From Lachnospiraceae bacterium (GTDB lineage Bacteria; Bacillota; Clostridia; Lachnospirales; Lachnospiraceae): 64,000 bases of DNA. Both the position numbers and the translations under genes were made by a program. The stretch spans positions 62,001-126,000 of the forward strand of contig JAILES010000004.1 of the NCBI GenBank assembly GCA_024687205.1. The letters are read 5' to 3'. Below, in pieces: positions 37,504 to 47,670 of this stretch (the first letter of the stretch is position 1; each line of letters opens with the position of its first letter). The notes beneath the pieces are model-generated. The model saw only the letters and a list, made by a program, of their open reading frames with translations, had not been told where the DNA came from and ran no database searches.

Positions 37504-40500
37504 ATGAATAACAAAAAGCATGCCGGGGTGATCATACTCATTGCCTCGCTTTTGCTTGCAGTTACTTTCATGAATATATTTATGGTGTTTACCCAGACCA
37601 GGAGGCAGACTCTTGATTCAGGTACTTACCAGCTTGAGATGATAAGCGGGGAGCTTGAGAGCACCATAAAGAATGCTGAAAATCTTGCCATGGAAATGGC
37701 GATCGAAGCCAGGGAACATCTGAATGACCCCGGCGATCTTGAAGATTTCATTTTTGCAAAGAAAAAAGAATTACTGGCTGAAGATAACGGTGTGTTTAAC
37801 TTCTATATCGCGGGAGACGGTTTTGCCATCATCCCTGATTTTGATATGCCCGATGACTATATAGCAACCGAGAGGCTGTGGTATACGGGTGCCGTAAGGA
37901 CTAACGGAAAGCCTTATGTTTCCCCGCCTTATATTGATGCCATGACGGGCAGTATCTGTTATACAGTGGCGGTAATGCTGGCTGACGGATCCACGGTAGT
38001 CGCTGCAGACTACACGATGGAAAACATTCAGGCCCACATCAAGCAGATGTATGAAGCCGGTTCCCACAATGCCGTAATAGTTACCGAAGAGGGGATAATC
38101 GCAGGCTGCGCGGATGAAAGAATGATCGGCATGCAGCTTTCCACGGCACTTCCCGAGTATACAGGCATATGGAATCTTGCAAAGAATAAGACCGGTGTTG
38201 CCAAGACCAGGATCAAAGACGGGCTTCTTTATGAGAATCTTTTTGCTACACGTTCCGGAAATGAATGGGTGCTGATAATCAGCGAGAATGACTGGGAGCT
38301 CTACAGGAATTCCTATGTGCAGCTGGTAGTCACTGCGCTGCTGTCTGTTGCTTTGTTTGTGATAATAGTCATTCTGTATCTGCTGGCGGTAAAGAACCAG
38401 AGAAATGCAGAGGAAGCTCTGGATTCCAAAGAGAAGTTCTTCAGCAATCTGACCGGAGAACTTAAGGAACCCCTTAACAGGATACTTGAAAACTCGGCCA
38501 AGGATCATCAGAAGGATGAGGATACGGCAGAAAGACTTGCCCTGATACATGCTGCGGGCGAGAGGCTTAATGAGACCGTGGGACAGATCATGTCCTATTC
38601 AAGCATAGTCAGAAGTGAAGAAAATAAGGACAGCGGTAAAAAGATCAGCGTCAAAGGCATGAACAAACGCTTTATGCGGGCGATAATCGCACTGATGCTC
38701 TTTGTTATGTTCATATGTTTCTACATGAACATATCCATGATAGGCAAATGGTCAAACGTAATGATGCAGAAGGAAGCAGACAGTTACCAGTTCACGCTTT
38801 CCCAGTGGGTGGAAAGCCAGAAGAGCATACTTGATATGTTTGTGAGCGTGATCGCTACCAATCCGGAAATGCTGGATGATTATGACAGTTTCATCAGCTT
38901 CCTTGACAGGATCACCGAACGTTATCCCGAGATCTCCGTTACCTATATGGCCAATCCGGAATTCGAGCCCTGCGTCTTTATGAACAACGGATGGAAGCCG
39001 GAACCGGGATGGAGAGTGGATACCAGAAGCTGGTATGTGGACCTGATGAAGGGGAGCAGCAACTGGAGCATATCCGCACCCTATTATGATCAGCAGACCG
39101 GTGCTTACTGTGTTACCTTTTCAGAAAAAGTCTATGATGCCGACACAGGTGAGTTTCTCGGTAACTTCGGCATCGACTTCTTTATGGACAAGCTGGTGAA
39201 TATACTCGGAGACAGCTATTCCGAAGACGGCTATGCTTTCCTTGTTGATTCTCAGGGAGATATCATCAACCATCCTTACGGCAGTTATCAGATGACCACC
39301 GAAGCTAAGAGCAATGTCAATGATCTGGTATACGGTGATGTTGATATACGTAAACAGGAAGCGCATATCATAAAAGATTATGATAAAAGGCTTAAAGTAA
39401 TAACCGCTGCATCCGGACAGGAGGCGGGCTTTACGGTATATGTGGTCGCAAATATATGGAGCATTTACGGAAAGGTTATGTTTTACGGGCTTGCATGCTT
39501 CGTGATCTTCGCGTTCTGTATCGTCATGGTATACCGTACCCTTTCAAACATGATCAAGTGGCAGGACGAGACTAACAGAAAGATGAAACAGGCTGCGGAT
39601 ACGGCCATCGCAGCAGGAAAAGCAAAGAGCCAGTTTCTTGCGCAGATGTCCCATGAGATACGTACACCGATCAATGCGGTGCTCGGTATGAACGAGATGA
39701 TACTCAGGGAGTCATCGGACGAAGAAATACTCGGATATGCCGATAATATACAGGCTGCGGGACGCAATCTTCTGTCGATAATCAACAGCATACTTGATTT
39801 CTCAAAGATAGAAGACGGCAAGATGGAGATAATACCGGTTAAATACGATCTTGCAAGCATGATCAATAATCTTGTGAATTCCATTTCCGAAAGGGCGAAG
39901 GCAAAGGATCTGAAGTTCAATGTTAATGTCGACGAAAAACTGCCTTCGGTACTGTTCGGAGACGACGTGAGAGTCACGCAGGTGATCATGAACCTTCTGA
40001 CAAATGCTGTTAAGTATACGGAAAAGGGCGAAGTGACACTTTCAATCCGTGAAAAGAACAGGCAGAGTGACAATATCTGGATAGAAGTCAGCGTTAAAGA
40101 TACAGGGATAGGCATACGTGAAGAGGATATGGAAAAGCTCTTTGAGTCCTTTGAGCGTCTCGATGAGATACGTAACCGTAATATCGAGGGCACGGGACTA
40201 GGCATGTCGATAATCACCAAGCTGCTTAAGATGATGGATTCCTCGCTTAAAGTGGAGAGCATCTATGAAAAGGGCTCAAAATTCTCCTTTGTTCTCAAAC
40301 AGTCTGTTATTGATGATACGCCCATAGGAGATTACGAAAAGAGACTGTCGCACAGCAAGGAGATCAGGGGCGGTGAGAGGCATCCGCTTATAAAGAATGC
40401 CAGGATACTCGTGGTGGATGATAATCAGATGAACCTGAGTGTGGCTAAAAACCTGCTGAAGCTTAACGGTATAGTGCCGGATACAGCGGGTTCCGGCGAA

Positions 40501-41253
40501 AAAGCCATAGAGCTGATAAGCGATAATTACTACGATATCGTTTTCCTTGATCATATGATGCCCAAGATGGACGGAATAGAAGTCCTGAAGATCCTTAAAG
40601 AAAGATCGCTTATCCCTGAGGGTATGACTGTAATAGCACTGACAGCCAATGCTGTAGTCGGTGCAAAAGAGAACTATCTGGAAGCCGGTTTTGACGATTA
40701 TCTCTCAAAGCCCATAGAAGTGGACAGGCTGGAAGAAAAGCTCATAAAATATCTGCCGGAGGAAATGATAAGCTGGCCGGAAGAAAAGAATGAAAAAGCC
40801 GGAAGTTCCGAAGATATAATGGAGTTTTCACCCGAGGATGATATAATGGAATTTGATCCCGATGAAGGTGAAGAAGAGAAAAGCAAGGCTACGGGCAGTA
40901 TTGAAAAACTTAAAAGCGCCGGTCTTGATACAGCTGCGGCACTGTTATACTGTGCAGGAGACGAGAGCTTTTACATGGAGATACTCCGGGATTACACTGA
41001 AGAATGTAACCAAAAAGCCAGGGAACTTGCCGTATATCTCGAAGAAGAAAACATGAAGGAATACAAAGTACTCGTGCATTCCTTAAAGAGTTCGTCAAAA
41101 ACCATAGGAGCAGGAGAAGTCTCAGAACTTGCCAAAGCTCTGGAAGATGCTTCGGGAGCGGATGACAAAGAGTTTGTTAAAGCAAATCATGAGCATTTCA
41201 TACAGGAATATAGGAAGACCGCAAAGAGCATTAAAGCTATAATTAATAGCTGA
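37504..41253 (+). CDS. Hybrid sensor histidine kinase: two dCache-like sensors, degenerate and intact HisKA, HATPase, REC, Hpt
   Basis: FLAQMSHEIRTPINAVLGMNEMILRE; GTGLGMSIITKLLKMM; ILVVDDNQMNLSVAKNLLKLNG...FLDHMMPKMDGIE; C-terminal VLVHSLKSSSKTIGAGEVSELAKALE (Hpt). Confidence 0.92.
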   Translation: MNNKKHAGVIILIASLLLAVTFMNIFMVFTQTRRQTLDSGTYQLEMISGELESTIKNAENLAMEMAIEAREHLNDPGDLEDFIFAKKKELLAEDNGVFNFYIAGDGFAIIPDFDMPDDYIATERLWYTGAVRTNGKPYVSPPYIDAMTGSICYTVAVMLADGSTVVAADYTMENIQAHIKQMYEAGSHNAVIVTEEGIIAGCADERMIGMQLSTALPEYTGIWNLAKNKTGVAKTRIKDGLLYENLFATRSGNEWVLIISENDWELYRNSYVQLVVTALLSVALFVIIVILYLLAVKNQRNAEEALDSKEKFFSNLTGELKEPLNRILENSAKDHQKDEDTAERLALIHAAGERLNETVGQIMSYSSIVRSEENKDSGKKISVKGMNKRFMRAIIALMLFVMFICFYMNISMIGKWSNVMMQKEADSYQFTLSQWVESQKSILDMFVSVIATNPEMLDDYDSFISFLDRITERYPEISVTYMANPEFEPCVFMNNGWKPEPGWRVDTRSWYVDLMKGSSNWSISAPYYDQQTGAYCVTFSEKVYDADTGEFLGNFGIDFFMDKLVNILGDSYSEDGYAFLVDSQGDIINHPYGSYQMTTEAKSNVNDLVYGDVDIRKQEAHIIKDYDKRLKVITAASGQEAGFTVYVVANIWSIYGKVMFYGLACFVIFAFCIVMVYRTLSNMIKWQDETNRKMKQAADTAIAAGKAKSQFLAQMSHEIRTPINAVLGMNEMILRESSDEEILGYADNIQAAGRNLLSIINSILDFSKIEDGKMEIIPVKYDLASMINNLVNSISERAKAKDLKFNVNVDEKLPSVLFGDDVRVTQVIMNLLTNAVKYTEKGEVTLSIREKNRQSDNIWIEVSVKDTGIGIREEDMEKLFESFERLDEIRNRNIEGTGLGMSIITKLLKMMDSSLKVESIYEKGSKFSFVLKQSVIDDTPIGDYEKRLSHSKEIRGGERHPLIKNARILVVDDNQMNLSVAKNLLKLNGIVPDTAGSGEKAIELISDNYYDIVFLDHMMPKMDGIEVLKILKERSLIPEGMTVIALTANAVVGAKENYLEAGFDDYLSKPIEVDRLEEKLIKYLPEEMISWPEEKNEKAGSSEDIMEFSPEDDIMEFDPDEGEEEKSKATGSIEKLKSAGLDTAAALLYCAGDESFYMEILRDYTEECNQKARELAVYLEEENMKEYKVLVHSLKSSSKTIGAGEVSELAKALEDASGADDKEFVKANHEHFIQEYRKTAKSIKAIINS

Positions 41254-41283
41254 AAATAAACCCATCCAAAGGAGGAAACTGCT

Positions 41284-41916
41284 ATGAAGATCTATTCAGT
41301 CAATGATCCCGAATTCAAACCTTACGGTAAGGTGCTCGGCTATGATACGGGCTGCCTTGTTAAGGCACTCGATGAAGCTACACCGCTTCCCGACGGAGTT
41401 GAATACGTGATGAGCTGTGCGGCACTTGAGTATACCTGTGATTTCGGAGTACTCCAGAATAATGCCTACGGCGGCATGCCCATACAGATAGGTTACTGCA
41501 ACGGACACAACACCAAGCTTAACTGCCTTGAATATCATCGTGACAGCGAGCTTAACATCGGTTCAACGGATTTTATCCTGCTTCTTGCCAAAGCTGATGA
41601 TATCGTGGACGGAAAGCTGGATACATCCAAAGTTAAAGCATTCCTTGCAAAGAAGGGCCAGGTTGTTGAAGTATATGAGACAAGTCTTCACTATGCGCCC
41701 TGCTCAGCTAAGAAGGGTGACGGCTTTAAGGTTGCCATAGTACTGCCTAAGGGAACAAACGGAGCAGTACCCGCGCTCAAGGCATTCAATGAAGAGGATA
41801 AGTGGATGACCGCCTGCAATAAGTGGCTCCTTGCACATGCAGAATCAGCAGAAGCAGGTGACGGCGCTTATGTAGGCCTTACAGGCGAGAATATCGATAT
41901 AGCTGAACTGATCTGA
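41284..41916 (+). CDS. DUF4867 family protein (ureidoglycolate lyase-like)
   Basis: PYGKVLGYDTGCLVKAL...GGMPIQIGYCNGHNTKLNCLEYHRDSELNIGSTDFILLLA. Confidence 0.75.
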   Translation: MKIYSVNDPEFKPYGKVLGYDTGCLVKALDEATPLPDGVEYVMSCAALEYTCDFGVLQNNAYGGMPIQIGYCNGHNTKLNCLEYHRDSELNIGSTDFILLLAKADDIVDGKLDTSKVKAFLAKKGQVVEVYETSLHYAPCSAKKGDGFKVAIVLPKGTNGAVPALKAFNEEDKWMTACNKWLLAHAESAEAGDGAYVGLTGENIDIAELI

Positions 41917-41930
41917 TAACGGAGTTTGGA

Positions 41931-43643
41931 ATGCTTCAAGCGTTTTACCTGACATTTTTTATCCTATCGGTGATACTGGCAGTGGCATATGTTTTTATAT
42001 GGCACCGTCATTTTAATGCGAGCCTGCTGGGGGTATTCATCATGATACCCCTCAGCAATCTTGCATATACACTTATGTACTGGAGCACCTCGGTTGATGT
42101 CTATACTGCAGCCCTGAAGGTGCTTTATATGGGAGGATGTTACCTGCCATGGTTCGTGACCATGACGGTCTGCAATCTCTGCGATATCAAGGTAAGCAAA
42201 CTTGTCAGGACCGGAACTTTCCTGATCAATACGCTTCTGTATGCCACCATACTTTCCATCGGATACAGCGATCTGTATTACAAGTCCATTGAAGCGGTCA
42301 TGACCCCTTCGGGAATAATGGTCACAAAGACCTACGGACCTTTCCATACCGTATTCTACATAGTTGTGGGAGTGTATTTCCTTGCCGGTATGGCTCTGAT
42401 CGTTTATTCGTATTTCAATAAAAAGCAGGTATCACGAAAGATACTGAACCTGTTGTTTTTGCCCGAAGCGGCAGCTATGACAGGGTATTACATGAACAGT
42501 TTCTTCAGAGGAAATTTTGAGGTGGTGCCCATAACCTATGTTATCGCACAGATCACCTATCTTCTTATAGCCCACAGGATGTCTTTATACGCAGTTGGGG
42601 ATATCGTTACCGAATCACTGGTACAGTCCGGTGATACCGGTTTTATCATCATGGACTTTGATATGAATTATCTCGGAAGCAATGAGACAGCAAAGGATAT
42701 CCTTCCTGCATTAAGAAACCTGAGCATAGACTCGGGCATAAGCGGAGTGAAAGAACTTGATAAGACCGTGGTGCACTGGGTCACGCATTTTAAAGAAGAT
42801 GAAAACGCCAATAAAAACCTGTATATCCTCAGAGACGAAAACAGCGAAGAAGAGGATAAGATGTATACCGTCAACGTTGATTATCTCTTCGACGGAGTGA
42901 AGCGCAGAGGGTATCAGGTATTTCTGGCTGATGATACACAGAACCAGAAGTATATTAAACTGCTGGATAAGTACAATAATGAACTGGAAGAAGAAGTAGA
43001 GGAAAAGACAAGATCCATAGTCCTGATGCATGATAATCTGGTCCTCAGCATGGCGACCATGGTTGAAAGCCGTGACAACTCCACCGGAGGACATATCAAG
43101 CGTACCAGCGAAGGAGTACGGATGCTTGTTGACGAGATCAGAAAAGACGGAAAACTTAAGCTTTCCGATGAATTCTGCAGGGATATCATAAAGGCAGCGC
43201 CCATGCATGACCTGGGAAAGATCGCCGTTGATGATGCGATACTCAGAAAGCCGGGAAGATTCACGCCCGAAGAGTTCGAGAAGATGAAAAAACATGCTGA
43301 AGAAGGAGCAAAGACAGTCCACGAGATACTTAAGAGTACCGATGATGAGAGCTTTAAAAAGATAGCGGAAAACGTGGCGCATTATCATCATGAACGCTGG
43401 GACGGTTCCGGATATCCCGAGGGACTTAAGGGTGAGGCAATCCCGCTGGAAGCAAGGATAATGGCTATAGCGGATGTCTATGATGCGCTTGTCAGCAAAC
43501 GTGTGTATAAAGAATCTATGTCTTTCGAAGAAGCGGACAAGATAATCATGGACGGCATGGGAAAGCATTTTGACGAGGGATTAAAAGAGTACTATGTAAA
43601 GGCAAGACCTAAGCTGGAAGCATATTACAGAACAAATATATAA
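41931..43643 (+). CDS. 7TM sensor plus HD-GYP c-di-GMP phosphodiesterase-type protein
   Basis: Seven N-terminal hydrophobic segments; GGHIKRTSEGVRML, MHDLGKIAVDDAILRKPGRFTPEEFEKMKKHAEEGAKTV, HHERWDGSGYPEGLKGEAIPLEARIMAIADVYDAL. Confidence 0.93.
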   Translation: MLQAFYLTFFILSVILAVAYVFIWHRHFNASLLGVFIMIPLSNLAYTLMYWSTSVDVYTAALKVLYMGGCYLPWFVTMTVCNLCDIKVSKLVRTGTFLINTLLYATILSIGYSDLYYKSIEAVMTPSGIMVTKTYGPFHTVFYIVVGVYFLAGMALIVYSYFNKKQVSRKILNLLFLPEAAAMTGYYMNSFFRGNFEVVPITYVIAQITYLLIAHRMSLYAVGDIVTESLVQSGDTGFIIMDFDMNYLGSNETAKDILPALRNLSIDSGISGVKELDKTVVHWVTHFKEDENANKNLYILRDENSEEEDKMYTVNVDYLFDGVKRRGYQVFLADDTQNQKYIKLLDKYNNELEEEVEEKTRSIVLMHDNLVLSMATMVESRDNSTGGHIKRTSEGVRMLVDEIRKDGKLKLSDEFCRDIIKAAPMHDLGKIAVDDAILRKPGRFTPEEFEKMKKHAEEGAKTVHEILKSTDDESFKKIAENVAHYHHERWDGSGYPEGLKGEAIPLEARIMAIADVYDALVSKRVYKESMSFEEADKIIMDGMGKHFDEGLKEYYVKARPKLEAYYRTNI

Positions 43644-43658
43644 AAGGATAGTAAACTG

Positions 43659-46508
43659 ATGAAAATAAGTAAGGAAAAAGGGCTGACACTGATCTGCGAA
43701 AAAGGAACAAAGAGCGGACTTATAAAGGTTGCGGGCTGGCTGTGTTCGGATATTGAAAAATGTCTGGGATTTAAGCCTGAAGTAAAAGAGATCGATGAGG
43801 CGTCCGCAGCTGACGGCATCAAAGGATGCAGGCTTATCTTCGGTATAGCAGGGGAAAACAGTATAGTTGATGAGAATTATAAGGCGGCGGATCAGCTTAA
43901 AGTAAAAAGGGAAGTCTATGCGCTTATCCCTGACGGGGATGACAAGCTTATCGTGGCAGGCAGTGATAAAAGAGGCTGTATATACGGTCTTTTAAGAATA
44001 TCCGAACTTATGGGAGTTTCTCCCTATGTCAACTGGTCGGATGTGGTGCCGCCCAAGTCCGAATACCTTGAGATCAAAGAAGAATATATCTCAAAAGAAC
44101 CTTCGGTGGAATACAGAGGGTTCTTCATAAATGACGAATGGCCCTGTTTCGGAAACTGGTGCAATAAGAATTTCGGCGGAGTAAATGCGAAGATGTATAT
44201 CAATGTATTTGAGATACTGCTTCGCATGAAAGGCAATTACTTATGGCCGGCAATGTGGGCATCCAATTTTGCGCTTGACGGACCCGGACTTGAAAGTGCC
44301 GAGCTTGCAGATGAACTCGGAGTAGTAATGGGACTGTCCCATCATGAGCCCTGCTTAAGACACGGTGAAGAGTATTCCATGGTAAGAGGTGAAGGCTCCA
44401 AATACGGCGATGCCTGGGATTTCCTTTCCAATAAAGAAGGCATAACCGAGTTCTGGAGGGACGGCTTAAAGAGGAACGGTCATCTTGAAAATGTGATAAC
44501 CCTCGGCATGCGCGGAGAGAGGGATTCCATGATCATGGGAGAAGCAGGCCTGGGGGCAAATATCAATCTGATAAAGAAAGTCCTTGTTACCCAGAATAAG
44601 CTGATTAAGGAAGAAGTCTGCGAGGATCTGAAAAAAGTGCCCCGCATGATAGCGCTTTACAAGGAAGTCGAGGCATATTATTACGGTGATGAGCAGAATC
44701 CGGGACTTAAGGATTATCCGGAACTGGATGACGTGATACTGATGCTCTGTGATGATAATCACGGATACGTGAGGAGTCTTCCGGATGAGAATATGAGAAA
44801 ACATCCCGGCGGCTTCGGCATGTATTATCATTTTGATTATCACGGCGGACCGGTATCTTATGAGTGGATAGATTCCACCCATCTGCCTGCTGTGTGGGAA
44901 CAGATGACCACGGCTTACGAAAGAGGTATCAGGAAACTCTGGATAGTGAACGTAGGCGATCTGGGCATGAACGAGCTGCCGCTCAATTATTTCCTGGATC
45001 TGGCCTATGATTATGACAGTCTGGGTATCACCGCACCAAATGAAACAGCTGCGTATATGAAGCGCTGGTTTATGCATAATTTCGGCTCTGCTTTTGACAG
45101 TGAAACGCTCACTGAGCTTGCTGATATGTATATGAGATACGGAAGGCTCATGAACAACAGAAGACCTGAGCATATGAGCGCTCAGATCTACAGCGTAAAG
45201 GAAGGCTATGAGGCCGACAGGATACTTAAGGAGACTGAAGAGATAGAAGAGATCTGCAGACGGGCGGATGAGAACTGCCCCGAGCGGTATAAAGCGGCTT
45301 TTACGGAACTTGTCTCATATAAAGTATACGCAGGTATGAACAATATAAGGATGTGGATCTGCAGTGCTTATAATCACTACTATGCGTCTATGGGGCTAGT
45401 CGTTGCAAATGACTATGCCGAAAGGGTAAAGAAGTGTCTGGAAAGGGATACGGAACTCAAGGATATGCTGCATGCTGCTGATAAAGGCAAGTGGTACGGT
45501 TTCGGCATGGCAGAGCATATAGGTTTCAGAAACTGGAACAGCGAAGAAAGCACTTATCCCACTCTTGAATATGTGACTCCGGTAAACAAGACCGATGTAT
45601 GTGTGGGAATGATCGGAGAATGCGGATACAGCTGTGGCGGCGAATGGACCGGAAGACGCCTGAAGCTTTCTGTATATGAAGAGGAAGATGCAGATCAGGC
45701 AAGAGGCAGATTCTTTATAGCTACAAGAGGGACCGAAAGGGCAGAATTCAGCATAAGTACATCGGAAGAATGGATCAGTACCGACAGAAAGGAAGGCAGG
45801 ATAGGACTCGGAGAACCTTATACCGAGATAAGTGTCCGCATTGACAAGTCCCTGCTTAAGAAAGAGCCGGAGCCTTATACAGCAAAAGGCGAGATACTTG
45901 TATGTATAGGAAACAATAAGGTTAAGATAGAGGTATCAACACTTGTATTAAACGGAGAGGGAGCAGCCTTTATCGAGGAAAACGATATGGTGGTCATGGA
46001 TGCGGGCGATTTCCATGAGCTTAAAAAGGGCAATAAGGGTGAGTTTGCAGTATTAAAAGATCTGGGACGTAACGAGGATGCGATCAAACTCTTTCCTTTG
46101 GATCAGGATATAGAGAATGCTGCTGATGCTCCGCTTGCAAGATATGATTTCAGCCTTACGGAGGGCGGCGAATACAGGATCATATTTGTACTGGAGCCGG
46201 TGAATCCCTTTGTTCACGGTAAAGGTATCGATCTTTGCTATTCGGTAAACGGTGGTGAGATCAAAAGAGTCAACGTGGTCAATGAAACTTATGATGCAGG
46301 AAGTTCCTACGAATGGGGCAAGGGTGTGCTCGATCACGTAAGAGAGGCTGAAACCTTTGAGGTATTTGAAAAAGGGCTCAACAGCATCAGTTTCTATGGT
46401 ACCAGGGTGGAAAACGTGCTGGAGCGTATCATAATAGCCAAAAAAGTCAAAAAACTGCCGGACTGCTATCTCGGACCGGCTGAAAGTATGAGGATACAGA
46501 AGAACTAA
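43659..46508 (+). CDS. GH115-family alpha-glucuronidase
   Basis: EYRGFFINDEWPCFGNWCNKNFGGVNAKMYINVFEILLRMKGNYLWPAMWASNF, VVMGLSHHEPCLRHGEEY; no signal peptide seen. Confidence 0.9.
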   Translation: MKISKEKGLTLICEKGTKSGLIKVAGWLCSDIEKCLGFKPEVKEIDEASAADGIKGCRLIFGIAGENSIVDENYKAADQLKVKREVYALIPDGDDKLIVAGSDKRGCIYGLLRISELMGVSPYVNWSDVVPPKSEYLEIKEEYISKEPSVEYRGFFINDEWPCFGNWCNKNFGGVNAKMYINVFEILLRMKGNYLWPAMWASNFALDGPGLESAELADELGVVMGLSHHEPCLRHGEEYSMVRGEGSKYGDAWDFLSNKEGITEFWRDGLKRNGHLENVITLGMRGERDSMIMGEAGLGANINLIKKVLVTQNKLIKEEVCEDLKKVPRMIALYKEVEAYYYGDEQNPGLKDYPELDDVILMLCDDNHGYVRSLPDENMRKHPGGFGMYYHFDYHGGPVSYEWIDSTHLPAVWEQMTTAYERGIRKLWIVNVGDLGMNELPLNYFLDLAYDYDSLGITAPNETAAYMKRWFMHNFGSAFDSETLTELADMYMRYGRLMNNRRPEHMSAQIYSVKEGYEADRILKETEEIEEICRRADENCPERYKAAFTELVSYKVYAGMNNIRMWICSAYNHYYASMGLVVANDYAERVKKCLERDTELKDMLHAADKGKWYGFGMAEHIGFRNWNSEESTYPTLEYVTPVNKTDVCVGMIGECGYSCGGEWTGRRLKLSVYEEEDADQARGRFFIATRGTERAEFSISTSEEWISTDRKEGRIGLGEPYTEISVRIDKSLLKKEPEPYTAKGEILVCIGNNKVKIEVSTLVLNGEGAAFIEENDMVVMDAGDFHELKKGNKGEFAVLKDLGRNEDAIKLFPLDQDIENAADAPLARYDFSLTEGGEYRIIFVLEPVNPFVHGKGIDLCYSVNGGEIKRVNVVNETYDAGSSYEWGKGVLDHVREAETFEVFEKGLNSISFYGTRVENVLERIIIAKKVKKLPDCYLGPAESMRIQKN

Positions 46509-46613
46509 TGAATTATTTGGCAGACGCGGCTGTCTTTGATATAATAGCTTGCGACGGCCCTTATTTAGGAGAACGGATGCCAAAACTAAAAGAATAAAAA
46601 GGCGGTATAAGTA

Positions 46614-47669
46614 ATGAAAATGGGTTTTCGCTGGTATGGCAGCGGCAATGACAGTGTGAGTCTGGATCAGATCAGACAGATCCCCGGGGTAGACGAGATA
46701 GTCTGGGCCCTGCATTCCAAACTTCCCGGTGAAGTATGGGAAAAGGACGAGATAAAGGCGGCTGTGGATGAGATCAAAGCCAAAGGTTTCGGAGTGAGCG
46801 TGGTCGAGTCCCTGAATGTGCACGATGATATAAAGACCGGAGCACCTACACGTGACATGTATATCGATAAGTATATCGAGAGCATGAGGAACCTTAAGGA
46901 ATTCGGTGTAAAAGTCATATGCTACAACTTTATGCCTGTATTCGACTGGACAAGAACGGATCTTTTCCATCCTCTTCCTGATGGTTCAACTGCACTTTTC
47001 TATGAGAAGTCCAGGATCAAACAGGATCCTAAGGAGATGGCAGAATACATACTTAAAGAATGCAAAGGACTGACAATGCCCGGCTGGGAACCCGAAAGAA
47101 TGGCGGAACTTGACAGTCTCTTCGAAAAGTATTCAAAGATCGATAAAGAAACGCTTTGGGAGAATCTTAAGTATTTCCTTGAGAAACTTATGCCGGTTTG
47201 CCACGAATGCGGGATAAAGATGGCTATACATCCGGATGATCCCCCCTGGGACATCTTCGGACTCCCCAGACTGATAACATCGGAAGAGAACGTTGAACGT
47301 TTTCTCAGTATGGTAGATGATCCCTGCAACTGCCTCACTCTGTGCACCGGTTCACTGGGAGCAAGCGAACACAATAATATCCCTGCCATAGCCGAGAGGT
47401 TTGCCGACAGGGTAGCATTTGCGCATATCAGAAACGTTAAGATCTATGAAAACGGCGACTTCAGCGAAGTATCCCACAGGGACTGTGATGGTGACGTGGG
47501 AGTACTCGGCGTAATAAAGGCTCTTCACGATAAAAATCCCGAGGTATATATCAGGCCGGATCACGGCAGACATATCTGGGGCGAAAAGTGCAGACCCGGA
47601 TACGGTCTCTATGACAGGGCACTGGGTATCATGTATATACTCGGAGCTTGGGATATGTTGGAGAAATAA
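46614..47669 (+). CDS. uxuA: Mannonate dehydratase
   Basis: MGFRWYGSGNDSVSLDQIRQIPGVDEIVWALH, CHECGIKMAIHPDDPPWDIFGLPRL. Confidence 0.96.
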   Translation: MKMGFRWYGSGNDSVSLDQIRQIPGVDEIVWALHSKLPGEVWEKDEIKAAVDEIKAKGFGVSVVESLNVHDDIKTGAPTRDMYIDKYIESMRNLKEFGVKVICYNFMPVFDWTRTDLFHPLPDGSTALFYEKSRIKQDPKEMAEYILKECKGLTMPGWEPERMAELDSLFEKYSKIDKETLWENLKYFLEKLMPVCHECGIKMAIHPDDPPWDIFGLPRLITSEENVERFLSMVDDPCNCLTLCTGSLGASEHNNIPAIAERFADRVAFAHIRNVKIYENGDFSEVSHRDCDGDVGVLGVIKALHDKNPEVYIRPDHGRHIWGEKCRPGYGLYDRALGIMYILGAWDMLEK

Positions 47670-47670
47670 A

